A stretch of 64,000 bases of DNA from Usitatibacter rugosus (GCF_013003965.1 NZ_CP053069.1:3379419-3443418), one strand, 5' to 3'; shown: positions 1-9,637, counted from the first letter of the stretch. Notes: a model not told the origin generated them from the letters alone. Program-made: numbers and translations.

Positions 1-550
1 GTTCTGCGGTCGGCAGGAGCTCCTCCGCCGGCACGACATGGTTCACGAGGCCGATCGCGAGCGCCTCGTTCGCATCGATGACGCGGCCGGTCAGCAGCAT
101 CTCGGCCGCCCTGCCCTTGCCGACCATGCGCGGCAGGCGCGTCGTTCCACCGAATCCCGCCACGGCACCGATGCGCACTTCGGGGTGACCCATGACGGCG
201 TGGGATGCCGCGATCCGGATGGCGCACGCCTCGGCCAACTCCAGCCCGCCCCCCAGCGCGTAGCCGTTGAGTGCGGCGATGACCGGCTTGCCGAGCGTCT
301 CGATCCGGTGGTTCACCTCCACGGCGAGGCGGGCCAGCTCGCGGACCTCCATCGGCGTGGCGCGGTTCAGGTATGCGATGTCGGCGCCGGCCGAGAACGC
401 CTTGTCGCCCGCGCCGACGATGATGAGGGCGCGCACGTCGGGATCCGCGGCGGCCCATTCGATATCGGAGAGGAGGGCCTGGAGGACCGCGGCATTCATC
501 GCGTTCATGGCCTCGGGACGGTCGATGACGATACGGGCGATCTGGGTCAT
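1..550 (-). CDS. Enoyl-CoA hydratase/isomerase (crotonase family), 3' part beyond window edge
   Basis: The reading frame starts at the ATG complementary to 548-550 and is still open at base 1, so the C-terminus is outside the window; about 183 residues are visible. The crotonase fold is recognisable: AFSAGADI near residue 65 (substrate/oxyanion region), then GYALGGGLELAEAC, then HPEVRIGAVAGFGGTTRLPR. Both glutamates used for acid-base catalysis in classical enoyl-CoA hydratases (in GGGLELAE and in HPEV) are present, so hydratase activity is plausible. The N-terminus is short, beginning almost directly at the first beta strand (MTQIARIVIDRP). A purine-rich AAGAGAG lies upstream. The gene is divergent from the YCII gene at 713. 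The family covers hydratases, isomerases and hydrolases, so the substrate is unknown. Confidence 0.88.
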   Translation of the reverse strand, partial: MTQIARIVIDRPEAMNAMNAAVLQALLSDIEWAAADPDVRALIIVGAGDKAFSAGADIAYLNRATPMEVRELARLAVEVNHRIETLGKPVIAALNGYALGGGLELAEACAIRIAASHAVMGHPEVRIGAVAGFGGTTRLPRMVGKGRAAEMLLTGRVIDANEALAIGLVNHVVPAEELLPTAE

Positions 551-712
551 GGCGCTCTCTTGGGGGGAAACGACGATCCTGCGGCCGAGGTGCATGCGCT
601 CACAAACGACTTCGGGGCATGCCGTGCATGCCCCAAACTCATCCAGATGCCCTGTCGAAACGACCGGCCGCCGTTCGACTAGAGTCATCCAACACCTAAT
701 GAAGGAAGAACG

Positions 713-1081
713 ATGAAATTCCTGTCGATGATCCGTCTTGACGAGAAGAACGCCGGGCAGCCGAGCGACCGCCTCATGCAGGAAATGGGCAAGCTCCTGG
801 ACGAGATGACCCGCAGCGGCACGATGATCAGCACCGCGGGCCTGCGCCCCACGGCCGAGGGCGTTCGGGTGCGCTGGAACCGGGGAAAGGTCTCGGTCAC
901 CGACGGTCCGTTCACCGAGACCAAGGAGATCATCGGCGGCTACGCGATCCTGGAGGCCCCCTCGATGAAGGAAGCGCTCGAGATCACCCACCGCTTCCTC
1001 GCCATCCACGGCGACGAATGGAACGTCGAATGCGAGGTCCGGGCGCTGGACGGGCCGGAGTTCGGGGTCCGCGCGGGTTGA
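713..1081 (+). CDS. YCII/DGPF-domain protein
   Basis: A 122-residue single-domain protein of the YCII-related superfamily (ferredoxin-like fold). The defining DGPF motif is present as VTDGPFTETKEIIGGYAI near residues 62-80, and the N-terminus MKFLSMIRLDEKN is typical of DGPF proteins. These proteins are often encoded beside ECF sigma factors, but none is visible here. A good ribosome binding site (AAGGAAG) sits 5 bases before the ATG. The gene follows a 160 bp divergent intergenic region and is followed 30 bp later by cbpA, with which it may be co-transcribed. The biochemical role of the family is not established, although a conserved His/Asp pair suggests enzymatic activity in some members. 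Confidence 0.8.
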   Translation: MKFLSMIRLDEKNAGQPSDRLMQEMGKLLDEMTRSGTMISTAGLRPTAEGVRVRWNRGKVSVTDGPFTETKEIIGGYAILEAPSMKEALEITHRFLAIHGDEWNVECEVRALDGPEFGVRAG

Positions 1082-1111
1082 ACCTCGCCGGGCCGCTCCC
1101 ATCTGATCGGG

Positions 1112-2059
1112 ATGGCCACGGCATTCAAGGATTACTACGAGGTCCTGGGCGTCGCCCGGGACGCGAGCGTGGACGACATCAAGAAGTCGTACCGCAAGCT
1201 CGCCCGCAAGTACCACCCGGACGTCTCCAAGGAGCCGGACGCGGATGCGCGCATGAAGGAAGTGAACGAGGCCTACGCGGCGCTCTCGGATCCGGAGAAA
1301 CGCGCGGCCTACGACCAGGTGGGCAGCGGCTACCAGTCGGGGCAGGACTTCCGCCCGCCGCCGGACTGGGACGCCGGCTTCGAGTTCTCGCGCCACGAGT
1401 TCGATCCACGTGAGTCCGCGGACTTCAGCGAGTTCTTCAGCGACCTCTTCGGCCGCATGGGGGGACGCGCCCGGGGGCCGTCGTTCGAAGCGCGCGGCGA
1501 AGACCACGTTGCGAAGGTGATGCTCGACATCACGGACGCGTACACCGGCGCCGAACGGCAGATCTCGCTTCGCTCCCCGCGCGTGGACGACCAGGGTCAC
1601 GCGACGCTGGAGACACGAACCCTCGACGTGAAGATCCCCAAGGGCGTGCACGAGGGCCAGATGATCCGGCTCGCGGGCCAGGGCTCACCGGGGATGGGTG
1701 GGCAGCCGGCCGGTGACTTGCTGCTGGAGGTCCACTTCAATCCGCATCCCCGCTATCGGGTCGCCGGAAGGGATTTGCACGTAACCCTCCCCCTCGCCCC
1801 GTGGGAAGCGGCGATGGGCGCGGTGGTGCCCGTGGAGACTCCGGGCGGCCTGCTCAACGTGCGCGTGCCGGCGGGTGCGCAATCCGGGAAGCAGATGCGG
1901 GTTCGCGGGAAAGGTATTCCGGGCGCCACGCCGGGCGATATCTACCTCGACCTGCAGGTCGTCCTGCCGCCGGCGGACACGGACAAGGCGAAGGAGCTGT
2001 ACGAGACGATGGCGCGCGAGATGGCCTTCGACCCGCGCGCGCCGAAGGAACAGGCATGA
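1112..2059 (+). CDS. cbpA: DnaJ-class co-chaperone CbpA (curved DNA-binding protein)
   Basis: A 315-residue DnaJ-like protein. The J domain occupies about residues 5-70 and carries the HPD tripeptide (KYHPDVSK) needed to stimulate DnaK ATPase. A Gly/Phe-rich linker follows, then the two C-terminal peptide-binding barrels (about 125-300). The zinc finger of canonical DnaJ is absent, which defines the CbpA class. It is expected to act in the cytoplasm or nucleoid as a DnaK co-chaperone. The TGA stop overlaps the ATG of the next gene (ATGA), whose product matches CbpM, the dedicated CbpA modulator; this pairing strongly supports the assignment. Length is normal for the family. Confidence 0.93.
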   Translation: MATAFKDYYEVLGVARDASVDDIKKSYRKLARKYHPDVSKEPDADARMKEVNEAYAALSDPEKRAAYDQVGSGYQSGQDFRPPPDWDAGFEFSRHEFDPRESADFSEFFSDLFGRMGGRARGPSFEARGEDHVAKVMLDITDAYTGAERQISLRSPRVDDQGHATLETRTLDVKIPKGVHEGQMIRLAGQGSPGMGGQPAGDLLLEVHFNPHPRYRVAGRDLHVTLPLAPWEAAMGAVVPVETPGGLLNVRVPAGAQSGKQMRVRGKGIPGATPGDIYLDLQVVLPPADTDKAKELYETMAREMAFDPRAPKEQA

Positions 2060-2319
2060 GCGAGCACGAGATCAAGACGCAGTTCACGCTCGAGGAGCTG
2101 GCGCGCCTGTGCGCGGTCGAGCAGGAATGGGTCGTGCACCACGTGGAGGAAGGCTTGTTGATTGCAGCTGCCGGCGAGCCTCGCTTCACGGTCACGACGC
2201 TGGTGCGCGCCCGCCGCATCCGGCAGATCGAGCGCGACTACGACGCCGTGCCGGAGCTGGCTGCCCTGGTGGCGGATCTTCTCGAGGAGCTGGACGCGAG
2301 GCGCTCGCATTCCCGCTGA
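2056..2319 (+). CDS. cbpM: CbpM-like chaperone modulator (MerR-type fold)
   Basis: An 87-residue protein beginning MSEHEIKTQFTLEELARLC and translationally coupled to cbpA by a 4-base ATGA overlap. The pattern of a short helix-turn-helix-like N-terminus (FTLEELARLCAVEQEWVVHHVEEGLL), a central RFTVTTLVRARRIRQIERDY segment and an acidic C-terminal helix (ELAALVADLLEELD) matches CbpM, which in E. coli binds the CbpA J domain and blocks its action with DnaK. Size and position directly after cbpA are as expected. The stop codon lies inside the first unit of a short tandem repeat (2318-2370). Confidence 0.85.
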   Translation: MSEHEIKTQFTLEELARLCAVEQEWVVHHVEEGLLIAAAGEPRFTVTTLVRARRIRQIERDYDAVPELAALVADLLEELDARRSHSR

Positions 2320-2368
2320 ACGGGATCCTCTCCACGCGGAACGGATCCTGTCCGCGATGAACGGGATC

Positions 2369-2370
<2 letters not shown>
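2318..2370. repeat. Three short tandem repeats in a convergent intergenic region
   Basis: Three imperfect direct repeats beginning GAACGG(G)ATCCT start at 2318, 2339 and 2359 (units about 20-21 bp, the last one truncated). They fill the whole space between the convergent cbpM stop and the aldo/keto reductase stop. Each unit contains a GGATCC palindrome. No clear U-tract follows, so a terminator function is not obvious. Confidence 0.7.
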
Positions 2371-3396
<1,026 letters not shown>

Positions 3397-3400
<4 letters not shown>

Positions 3401-4242
3401 CCGCGCTTGAACGGCGCGCGCTGGTCGTACTCGCGGGCGGCGGCCTCGAGCGTCGTGAACACCGCGCCGCCCTTGGCGAGCCCTTCGAGCAGCCCCTCCA
3501 GCATCAGCATGCGGTGGCCGCGGCCGATGACGTACGGGTGGCAGGTATAGGTGAGGATTCCCCACGGCTCGTTCCTGCGCATGTACTCCCAGTCGTCGAG
3601 CCAGTTCTGCAGCACGCCGCGCGCGTTCATGAGGCCCGGGTTCACGGTGGTCGGGAGGCGCAGGTACTCGAAGTGCGGGAAGTCGTCGGTGGACCAGCTG
3701 ATGGGCAGCTCGATCAAAGGTGTTGCCGCGCCGAACTCGATGCCGCGGTCCGTGTGGATCTTGTCGCCCTGGCGCACGCGATAGGGCGTGTGGTCGTCGC
3801 CCATCATGCTGCTCTCGTAGTAGAAGCCGTACTTGAGGAGCAGGCGGACCGTATCGGCGCTGAGATCCCACGACGGCGAGCGGTAACCGACGGGGACCTT
3901 CCCGGTGAGCTGTTTCAGGCGCTCGAGGCCGCGCACCATCTCGGCTTCTTCCTGCTCGGGCTTCAGGTTCGCGGGCGGCACGTGCGTCCAGCCGTGGTGG
4001 CCGATCTCGTGCCCCGCCTTCACGATCGACTCGCACATCGCGGGGTACGTATCGACAACGACGCCGGGGATGAAGAACGAGGTCTTGATCGAGTAGCGGT
4101 CGAGGAGCTTGAGAATCCGCGGGATGGCGACCGTGTCGAATTCACCGCGCGAGACCGGCGTGGCACTCGTGAGGCCGCGGGCGACGAGGCCGGACATGGC
4201 GTCGACGTCGAAGGTAACGCACGCGATCAGGCGCTGGGTCAT
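3397..4242 (-). CDS. Polysaccharide deacetylase family protein (NodB homology domain)
   Basis: A 281-residue carbohydrate-esterase-4-like protein. The NodB motifs are present in modified form: CVTFDVDAM (metal/catalytic Asp region), GHEIGHHGWTH (the two metal-binding histidines) and GYRSPSWDLS. There is no signal peptide, so it is cytoplasmic. The motif spacing resembles the PuuE/allantoinase-like group acting on amides of small molecules, rather than secreted chitin or peptidoglycan deacetylases. It overlaps both neighbours by 4 bases (M20 peptidase upstream, aldo/keto reductase downstream). In this operon an amidohydrolase role on a small metabolite is more likely than cell-wall modification; this is inference from context. 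Confidence 0.85.
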
Positions 4243-5387
4243 AGGTCGAGGATCGTGAGGGCCAGCGCTTGCGCGCGCGGCACCAGGCTGTCCACGCGCA
4301 GCCATTCGCGGTCGGTGTGCACGTCGCCGCCGACGGGGCCGGTGGCGCAAAGCGTCGGCGCGCCCACGGACGCGGTGAGGCCGCTGTCCGCCGAGCCGCC
4401 GGTGAATTCCGCCTCCACCTTCATGCCGAGCTCGCTCGCGCAGCGCTGGTAACGGGCCAGCAACGCCTCGCTCTCGGGTGAAGGGGCCAGCGGATAGAAG
4501 ATGCCCTCGTTCGTGATGTGCGCATGCGTGTTCTTCACGGCGTGGCGCTGGATGATCTCGAGGATCTTCGCGTGCAGGGCCGCGCGGTCCACGCTGCCGG
4601 GGTAGCGCACGTCGAGTTGGGCGCGCGCGTAGTCCGCGACGGTGTTCACGGTCATGCCGCCCGAGATCGTGCCGACGTTGGCGGATATGCCCTGGTCCGG
4701 GCTGTTCAGCCCCTGCAGCTCGACGACCTTGTGGGCGATGGCCTCGATGGCGGAAGCACCCTTGTACGGATTCACGCCCGAATGCGCGGCGACACCCTTC
4801 ACCTCGAAGTCGATGAAGAACGCACCCTTGCGCGCATTGACCACGTTCCATATCGGACGCCCGGGCTCCGCATTGAACACGGCGCGAGCACCCTTCGCAC
4901 GTTCGAGCGTGATGGCACGCGATGCGGGCGATGCGACTTCCTCATCGCCCGTGAACAGGATGTGGATCGGCGGAGCTTTCGCGCCAACCTCGGCGAATGC
5001 GCGCGCGACATACGCGTTCATCACCAGGCCTGCCTTCATGTCCGCCACACCGGGACCGTGGGCCGTCTCGCCGTTGATGCGGAACGGGCGTTGGTTCGCC
5101 GTGCCCACCGGGAACACCGTATCCATGTGGCCGAGGAGAAGCACGTGGCCCCCCAGGCCGCCGCCCAGCTCGGCCGTGACGCAATCCCCGTGCGTGGCGA
5201 GTGGAACGCGATGCGTCGAGATGCCCGCGCCTTGCAGCACCGAGGCCATGAGGCCCGCCATGCGATCGGCACCCGGCTTGTGGGAGCTGCCGGAGTCGAT
5301 GTTCACCGCCTCCTCCAGCAGCGCCATCATCTCGGCGCGGTGGCCAGCGAGCCAGTCGCAGACGGCCTTGCCTTGCGTCGTGGTCAT
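4239..5387 (-). CDS. M20-family metallopeptidase (glutamate carboxypeptidase-like)
   Basis: A 382-residue cytoplasmic zinc peptidase. All M20 signatures are seen: GHMDTVFPVG (metal His and Asp), HGPGVADMKAGL (bridging Asp), GDEEVASPAS (catalytic Glu pair), FNAEPGRP (metal Glu) and GGDVHTD near the C-terminus (metal His). The dimerisation domain lies at about residues 185-300. The spacing resembles carboxypeptidase G2-type enzymes that release C-terminal glutamate or cleave N-acyl amino acids. The start at 5387 (MTTTQGKAVCDWLAG) overlaps the CMD gene stop by 4 bases. It may hydrolyse an amide conjugate imported or produced by this operon. Confidence 0.9.
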   Translation of the reverse strand: MTTTQGKAVCDWLAGHRAEMMALLEEAVNIDSGSSHKPGADRMAGLMASVLQGAGISTHRVPLATHGDCVTAELGGGLGGHVLLLGHMDTVFPVGTANQRPFRINGETAHGPGVADMKAGLVMNAYVARAFAEVGAKAPPIHILFTGDEEVASPASRAITLERAKGARAVFNAEPGRPIWNVVNARKGAFFIDFEVKGVAAHSGVNPYKGASAIEAIAHKVVELQGLNSPDQGISANVGTISGGMTVNTVADYARAQLDVRYPGSVDRAALHAKILEIIQRHAVKNTHAHITNEGIFYPLAPSPESEALLARYQRCASELGMKVEAEFTGGSADSGLTASVGAPTLCATGPVGGDVHTDREWLRVDSLVPRAQALALTILDL

Positions 5388-5953
5388 TGGCGCTCGAGGT
5401 GCGCCTTCTGCCACTGCATCTCGATGTCGAGCTTGTCCTTGTTCTCGAGCTGCACCTGGAGTCCCTTGATCATCGTGCCGTACGCGAGATAGTACGCGGC
5501 CAGCAGCGTGAGATCCGTCATCTGCCGATCGTCCAGGTGCTTGCGAAGCGCCGCGAACGTGGAGTTGGCGATCGAGTCCGCCGACGCGAATTCCAGCACG
5601 TAACGGACGGCGAGCTGTTCGACTTCCGGCAGCGACGACGGCACCTTGCCCTGCAGGATCTCGTCCACCGCCGCCTGCGGAATACCGGCCTGCACCGCGA
5701 GCTGGCCGTGGTGCGTGGCGGCGTAGCGGACCTTGTGGCCGATGGTGACGATGGTGAGCTCGACCAGGCGCTCCGAGAGCTTGGTGTGATAGCGCACGTA
5801 GTCGCCCACGTGCGCGAACCGGCGCAGGCCCTCGGGCGCGTTGGCGAGCGACTTCATCGCGTTGGAGACCCAGCCGCGCGAGGCGGTGATCTCGTCGAAG
5901 ACTTTCTTTGCTTCCGGGTTGGTGGCGGGATCGACTTCGTTCAGTACGGCCAT
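5384..5953 (-). CDS. Carboxymuconolactone decarboxylase (CMD/AhpD-like) family protein
   Basis: A 189-residue all-alpha protein beginning MAVLNEVDPATNPEAKKVF. The CMD core lies around residues 45-105: SERLVELTIVTIGHKVRYAATHHGQLAVQAG. The CxxC redox pair of AhpD is absent; RYAATHHGQ replaces it, as in many non-peroxidase CMD proteins whose chemistry is unknown. A rather clear RBS (AGGAGC) lies 6 bases upstream of the ATG. A REP-like palindrome (5972-5991) and a GGGTC/GACCC hairpin (6019-6033) separate it from the Bug gene upstream, so its expression relative to the first operon genes may be reduced. It overlaps the M20 gene by 4 bases. Confidence 0.82.
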   Translation of the reverse strand: MAVLNEVDPATNPEAKKVFDEITASRGWVSNAMKSLANAPEGLRRFAHVGDYVRYHTKLSERLVELTIVTIGHKVRYAATHHGQLAVQAGIPQAAVDEILQGKVPSSLPEVEQLAVRYVLEFASADSIANSTFAALRKHLDDRQMTDLTLLAAYYLAYGTMIKGLQVQLENKDKLDIEMQWQKAHLERQ

Positions 5954-5971
5954 GCTTGCTCCTTGGCTGGG

Positions 5972-5991
5972 TCCCCGCCTGCGCGGGGACG
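5972..5991. repeat. REP-like palindrome
   Basis: A perfect 8-bp stem GTCCCCGC with a 4-base loop (CTGC) and the complement GCGGGGAC. It belongs to the GTC(C/A)(C/T)CCGC-type extragenic palindromes common in proteobacterial genomes. A related copy is at 19091-19110. It lies between the Bug and CMD genes of one operon and could form a stable mRNA hairpin. Confidence 0.75.
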
Positions 5992-6018
5992 ACGATCATT
6001 TGCGGTGAATCAATTAAT

Positions 6019-6033
6019 TAGGGTCTGACCCTA
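6019..6033. repeat. GGGTC/GACCC palindrome at operon-internal 3' end
   Basis: A perfect inverted repeat TAGGGTC-T-GACCCTA located 2 bases past the Bug gene stop codon (in the direction of transcription) and followed by an AT-rich stretch. It shares its core with the triple repeat at 62812-62910. It may act as an attenuator or mRNA stabiliser; the run of T is too broken for a confident terminator call. Confidence 0.65.
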
Positions 6034-6034
6034 T

Positions 6035-6997
6035 TTATTTGGGCTGGATGCCGTTCGACGCGATGACTTTTTTCCACATCGAGACCTGGTTCTCGACGAA
6101 CTTCGTGAATTCCTGCGGCGTGCCCCCGACGGGACGCGTGCCCATGCCGAGCAGCTTGTCGCGCACGGTGGGGGCCTGCAGTGCCTGGTTGGCAGCCTTG
6201 TTGAGGATCAGGATGACGTCGTCCGGCGTGCCCTTCGGCGCGGCGAAGCCGAGCCACGATTCCGCTTCGAAGCCCGCAACGCCGGATTCCGCGACGGTGG
6301 GAACGTCCGGCAGCACCGGCGAGCGCTTGGCGCTCGACACCGCCAGCGGACGCAGCCGCTTCGACTCGACCAGTGACGAGGCGCCCGGCATCGAATCGAA
6401 CTGCATGTCGATGCTGCCGCCGATGATGTCGATGTTGGCCTTGGCGCTGCCCTGGTAGGGAACGTGGAGGATGTCCACTTTTGTGAGCGACTTCAGCAGC
6501 TCCATGAAGAGGAACATCGAGGAGCCCGCGCCCGCGGAGCCGTAGGTCAACTTGCCGGGGTTCGCCTTCGCTTCGGTGAGCACGTCCTGCAGCGTCTTGA
6601 AGCGCGATTCGGGAGCGACGACCAGCACGTTGGTGCTGGAGATCGTGTGGACGATCATCTTGAAGTCGGCGACCGGGTCGAACGGCATCTCCTTCATCAG
6701 CGCCGGATTGGAGCCGAAGTTGTTGATGGCCGTGACGATCAGCGTGTAGCCGTCGGCCGCCTGGCCCTTCACGTACTCGGTGCCGAGGTTCGCGTTCGCG
6801 CCCGGCTTGTTCTCGATGATGATCGGCTGCTTGAGGATGTTGGACATCTCCTGCGCGATGATCCGCGAGGCCACGTCCGTCTGGCCGCCCGGGGGGTTGG
6901 CGACGACGATCCTGATCGGCTTGGTGGGGAATTGCGCGTTCGCGACACCCATGACGAGCGTGGCGGCGAGCGCTGCAAGTGCGCTGAAGGTCTTCAT
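6035..6997 (-). CDS. Bug-family tripartite tricarboxylate transporter substrate-binding protein
   Basis: A 320-residue periplasmic solute-binding protein. A cleavable signal peptide is clear (MKTFSALAALAATLVMGVANA, about 21 residues). The mature part begins QFPTKPIRIVVANPPGGQTDVASR, the hallmark of the Bug family; the YGSAGAGSS and HVPYQGSAKA ligand-pocket motifs follow, then LPDVPTVAESGV. No TctB/TctA membrane components are encoded here, which is usual for orphan Bug proteins that are abundant in Burkholderiales-type genomes. As third gene of the operon it probably delivers the carboxylate substrate degraded by the neighbouring enzymes. Confidence 0.94.
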   Translation of the reverse strand: MKTFSALAALAATLVMGVANAQFPTKPIRIVVANPPGGQTDVASRIIAQEMSNILKQPIIIENKPGANANLGTEYVKGQAADGYTLIVTAINNFGSNPALMKEMPFDPVADFKMIVHTISSTNVLVVAPESRFKTLQDVLTEAKANPGKLTYGSAGAGSSMFLFMELLKSLTKVDILHVPYQGSAKANIDIIGGSIDMQFDSMPGASSLVESKRLRPLAVSSAKRSPVLPDVPTVAESGVAGFEAESWLGFAAPKGTPDDVILILNKAANQALQAPTVRDKLLGMGTRPVGGTPQEFTKFVENQVSMWKKVIASNGIQPK

Positions 6998-7015
6998 CCG
7001 GATTACTCCCTTGTA

Positions 7016-7744
7016 TTACCAGTTGAGGGTGAGGCTCGAGCCGCCGCAGACGTGCAGCACCTGCCCCGTGACGTATCCATTCGCGCGATCGGCCATGAAC
7101 AGCACCGCGCGCGCGATGTCCTCCGGAGTGCCCGCCCTGCCGACGATCGCGTGCTCGACCAACTTCGCGGCCACCTCGGGCGGGTTGTTCTTCTTGAAGA
7201 GCTCCGTCAGCACCGGCCCGGGGGCGATGGCGTTGACGGTGATGCCGCTGGGCCCGAGCTCGAGCGCCCAGCTTCGGGTGAGACCGACCATCGCGGCCTT
7301 GGTCGACGAGTAAACCGTGCGCGCCTTCTTGCCGAGGATCGCGCGCGACGAGATGTTGATGATCCTTCCGAACTTGCGCGCCTTCATGCCCGGCACGAAC
7401 GCCTGCGCGAGGATCACGGGCGTGCGGATCGAGAGGTTCACGCCCGTGTCGATGTGCGCATTCGTGACGCCCTCGAGGTTGCCCGGCGTCGGCGTGCCCG
7501 CGTTGTTCACGATGCAATCCACGGTGAAGTCCTTCGCGATCCGTTCGGCGAGCTTCTGCGTGGCGTCCGCATCGACGAGGTCGATCTTGAAGTAGCGGTA
7601 CTTGTCGGTCTCGGCAACCTTCGGCGGCTGCACGTCGAGGTTGATCACCGTGTGGCCCTCCGCTAAGAACATGGCGCAAAGGCCTTGGCCGATGCCGTTG
7701 CTGCCGCCCGTGATGACGGCCGTGAGCTTCGCGTCGCTGTTCAT
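7016..7744 (-). CDS. SDR-family NAD(P)-dependent oxidoreductase
   Basis: A 242-residue classical short-chain dehydrogenase. Cofactor motif TGGSNGIGQG is at about residues 12-21, the NNAG motif (CIVNNAGTPTPG) at about 80, the catalytic Ser in NISSR and the YSSTK active-site Tyr-Lys at about 145-150. The C-terminal FMADRANGYVTGQVLHVCGG is standard. The start MNSDAKLTAVITGG overlaps the dioxygenase stop by 4 bases, so the two are translationally coupled. It likely oxidises a hydroxylated product of the dioxygenase. Confidence 0.9.
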   Translation of the reverse strand: MNSDAKLTAVITGGSNGIGQGLCAMFLAEGHTVINLDVQPPKVAETDKYRYFKIDLVDADATQKLAERIAKDFTVDCIVNNAGTPTPGNLEGVTNAHIDTGVNLSIRTPVILAQAFVPGMKARKFGRIINISSRAILGKKARTVYSSTKAAMVGLTRSWALELGPSGITVNAIAPGPVLTELFKKNNPPEVAAKLVEHAIVGRAGTPEDIARAVLFMADRANGYVTGQVLHVCGGSSLTLNW

Positions 7745-8757
7745 GCGGTCACCGGAAGGCCTGCGTTGGAGCCCGTGATGTAGCCCCGATGGAATTCGGG
7801 ATCGACCGGGCGCTCGCCCGGGCGGTTGATCCACAGGCGGTAGAGGCGGCGTTTCTTCTCTTGCTCCGCGTGGTCGACGTAGCCCGTGCGCCAGTGGACG
7901 GTGGTGAAGTTGTTGAGGAGCTGGATGTCGCCCGGCTTGAAGGCCATGTCGAGCCGGTATTCGTCCGAATGCGCGAGATCGACGATGCGGTCGAGGAGCA
8001 TGAGGTCGTCCCTCGAAAGCGCGCGGTTCATGCGCTCGGCCGCCTGGCGTGCGCTGCTCGCGTTGAACACGCAGGAGAGCAACCCCTGGTGCCAGCGATA
8101 GACGGGGATCGGCACCGGCGTGCACCCGTACGGCGCCGCCGGCGTTTCATCGCCGCGAAGGTCGTGGTGGAAGCCGCGGTAGAGCGATGCCATGCCCTCC
8201 GGGTTCTCCTCCAGCAGGCGGTTGTAGATGGCCGCCGAGCTCGCGATGCGGGAGAGGCCGCCCTCCTTCGCCGGTTGCACGCAGAGCAGCGCCACCACGT
8301 CGCACGGGTCGCTGTGCGGGCGCTGCTCGGCGTTGGTCATCGAGGGCTTCACGCCCACCTTGTTCGGGTCCAGGCCGTGGTCGGTGATCTCCGCGATCGG
8401 ATCGCCCTGGGCGTTCTGGGTGACCGCGGTGCCCCAATGCCGGCCGAGGCCCCAATAGAGGTCGCGCAGGAACTGGCTGTCGTACTTGTGCACCGGCAGG
8501 CCGCGGAGCAGGACGAAGCCGCGGCCCTGGGTCACCTCGCGCATCACGCCGGCCAGGAAGGCGTAGGCACGGGGCAGCGCGAAGTGCTCGCGGCCGAAGG
8601 CCGGCATGGTCTTGCGCAGGGTCCGCAGGTCGCGCGTGGCCCACTCGACCTCGGAGAGCGCCTCCGCGGGCCAATCCACGATCCAGTCGGTGCTGGCGCG
8701 CATCTGGCGCCCGGTCCACGCGCTGGGGTGGGTCACGTGCTCGCGGCGGATTTCCAT
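7741..8757 (-). CDS. TauD/TfdA-family Fe(II)/2-oxoglutarate-type dioxygenase
   Basis: A 338-residue non-heme iron oxygenase. The facial-triad elements are visible: PHSDPCD (His-x-Asp) around residue 147-150 and the distal His in NNFTTVHWRTGY around 285, with a downstream Arg-rich RRLYRLWIN that would bind 2-oxoglutarate. It is the first gene of the minus-strand operon and starts 57 bp from the divergent IclR regulator gene. The typical reaction would be hydroxylation of a small carboxylate or ether substrate. The N-terminus MEIRREHVTHPSAWTG resembles the gamma-butyrobetaine-like TauD group. The exact substrate cannot be read from the sequence. Confidence 0.9.
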   Translation of the reverse strand: MEIRREHVTHPSAWTGRQMRASTDWIVDWPAEALSEVEWATRDLRTLRKTMPAFGREHFALPRAYAFLAGVMREVTQGRGFVLLRGLPVHKYDSQFLRDLYWGLGRHWGTAVTQNAQGDPIAEITDHGLDPNKVGVKPSMTNAEQRPHSDPCDVVALLCVQPAKEGGLSRIASSAAIYNRLLEENPEGMASLYRGFHHDLRGDETPAAPYGCTPVPIPVYRWHQGLLSCVFNASSARQAAERMNRALSRDDLMLLDRIVDLAHSDEYRLDMAFKPGDIQLLNNFTTVHWRTGYVDHAEQEKKRRLYRLWINRPGERPVDPEFHRGYITGSNAGLPVTA

Positions 8758-8776
8758 TGGGGCTCCGTATTACAAT

Positions 8777-8794
8777 GCAATATGTCTGTATTGC
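8777..8794. promoter_or_regulatory. Candidate IclR operator (GCAATA-N6-TATTGC)
   Basis: A perfect 6-bp inverted repeat GCAATA-TGTCTG-TATTGC sits in the 57-bp space between the divergent dioxygenase operon and the IclR gene. Position and symmetry suit an operator for the adjacent regulator; assignment is inference. Confidence 0.5.
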
Positions 8795-8814
8795 CTTCCA
8801 GTTCACTATAACGG

Positions 8815-9603
8815 ATGAAAAAGAAAACGACACCTGCGGTTCGCGAAGATGCGTTGTTCGTGGGATCGATGGAAAAGGGATTGCGCGTGCTCGGGGCGTT
8901 CAGCGCCGGCCAGCAGTTCATGACGCTGCGCGAGATCGCCGAGGCGTGCGAGATCGACAAGAGCGCGGCGCAGCGCTTCACCCACACGCTCTCGCAGCTG
9001 GGCTACCTGGAGAAGTGCGGCGACACCAAGCGCTTCTCGCTGGGCAAGAAGGTGCTCGAGCTCTCGTTCAACTACCTGCGCGCCAACACGCTGGTGGAGG
9101 CCGCCTCGCCCGTGCTGCTGGACCTGCAACGGACGTGCGGCGAGCGGGTCAACCTCTCGCTCTTCGACGACACCTCGATCATCTACGCCGTCCGCCAGCT
9201 CTCGAAGCGGGAGTACTACTTCTCGTCCCTGATCGGGCGGCGGATGCCCGTGTATTGCTCGTCGGGCGGGCGCGTGATGCTGGGGTTGCTGGACGACGAG
9301 CATGTGGACGCGATCCTCGACCGCTGCGACCTGAAGCCTGTCACGCCGAAAACGATCTTCGAGCGCCCGAAGGTGAAGGCCAAGATCGCCGAGGCGCGGA
9401 CGAAGGGCTACGCGTTGACCGTGGAGGAGACGGTGATGGGCGAGCTGGTCGTGGCTGGGGCGATCACGGCTGCCGACGGCCGTCCTGCAGGGGCAGTGCA
9501 CATCGCCGGGTCGCTGGGAAACTGGACGCCGCTGCAGTTCGAGAAGAAGTTCGGGCCGCTCGCTTCCCAAACGGCGCACGCACTGAGCCGAAAACACGGC
9601 TAA
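8815..9603 (+). CDS. IclR-family transcriptional regulator
   Basis: A 262-residue regulator with an N-terminal winged helix (about residues 15-80: SMEKGLRVLGAFSAGQQFMTLREIAEACEIDKSAAQRFTHTLSQLGYLEK) and a C-terminal IclR effector-binding domain (IGRRMPVYCSSGGRVMLGLL to the end). IclR proteins bind small aromatic or aliphatic acids and control adjacent catabolic operons. It is divergent from the seven-gene operon, with a palindrome between them, so it is the obvious regulator of that operon. Length is normal. Confidence 0.93.
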   Translation: MKKKTTPAVREDALFVGSMEKGLRVLGAFSAGQQFMTLREIAEACEIDKSAAQRFTHTLSQLGYLEKCGDTKRFSLGKKVLELSFNYLRANTLVEAASPVLLDLQRTCGERVNLSLFDDTSIIYAVRQLSKREYYFSSLIGRRMPVYCSSGGRVMLGLLDDEHVDAILDRCDLKPVTPKTIFERPKVKAKIAEARTKGYALTVEETVMGELVVAGAITAADGRPAGAVHIAGSLGNWTPLQFEKKFGPLASQTAHALSRKHG

Positions 9604-9637
9604 AATTCGGGACGCACGTGCAACTTCGCAAGTCGAG

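Noticed and set aside
5954-5999. N-terminal extension of the M20 or CMD frames into the REP element
   Set aside because: The extension reads through a REP palindrome without a ribosome binding site; both genes have well-supported downstream starts.
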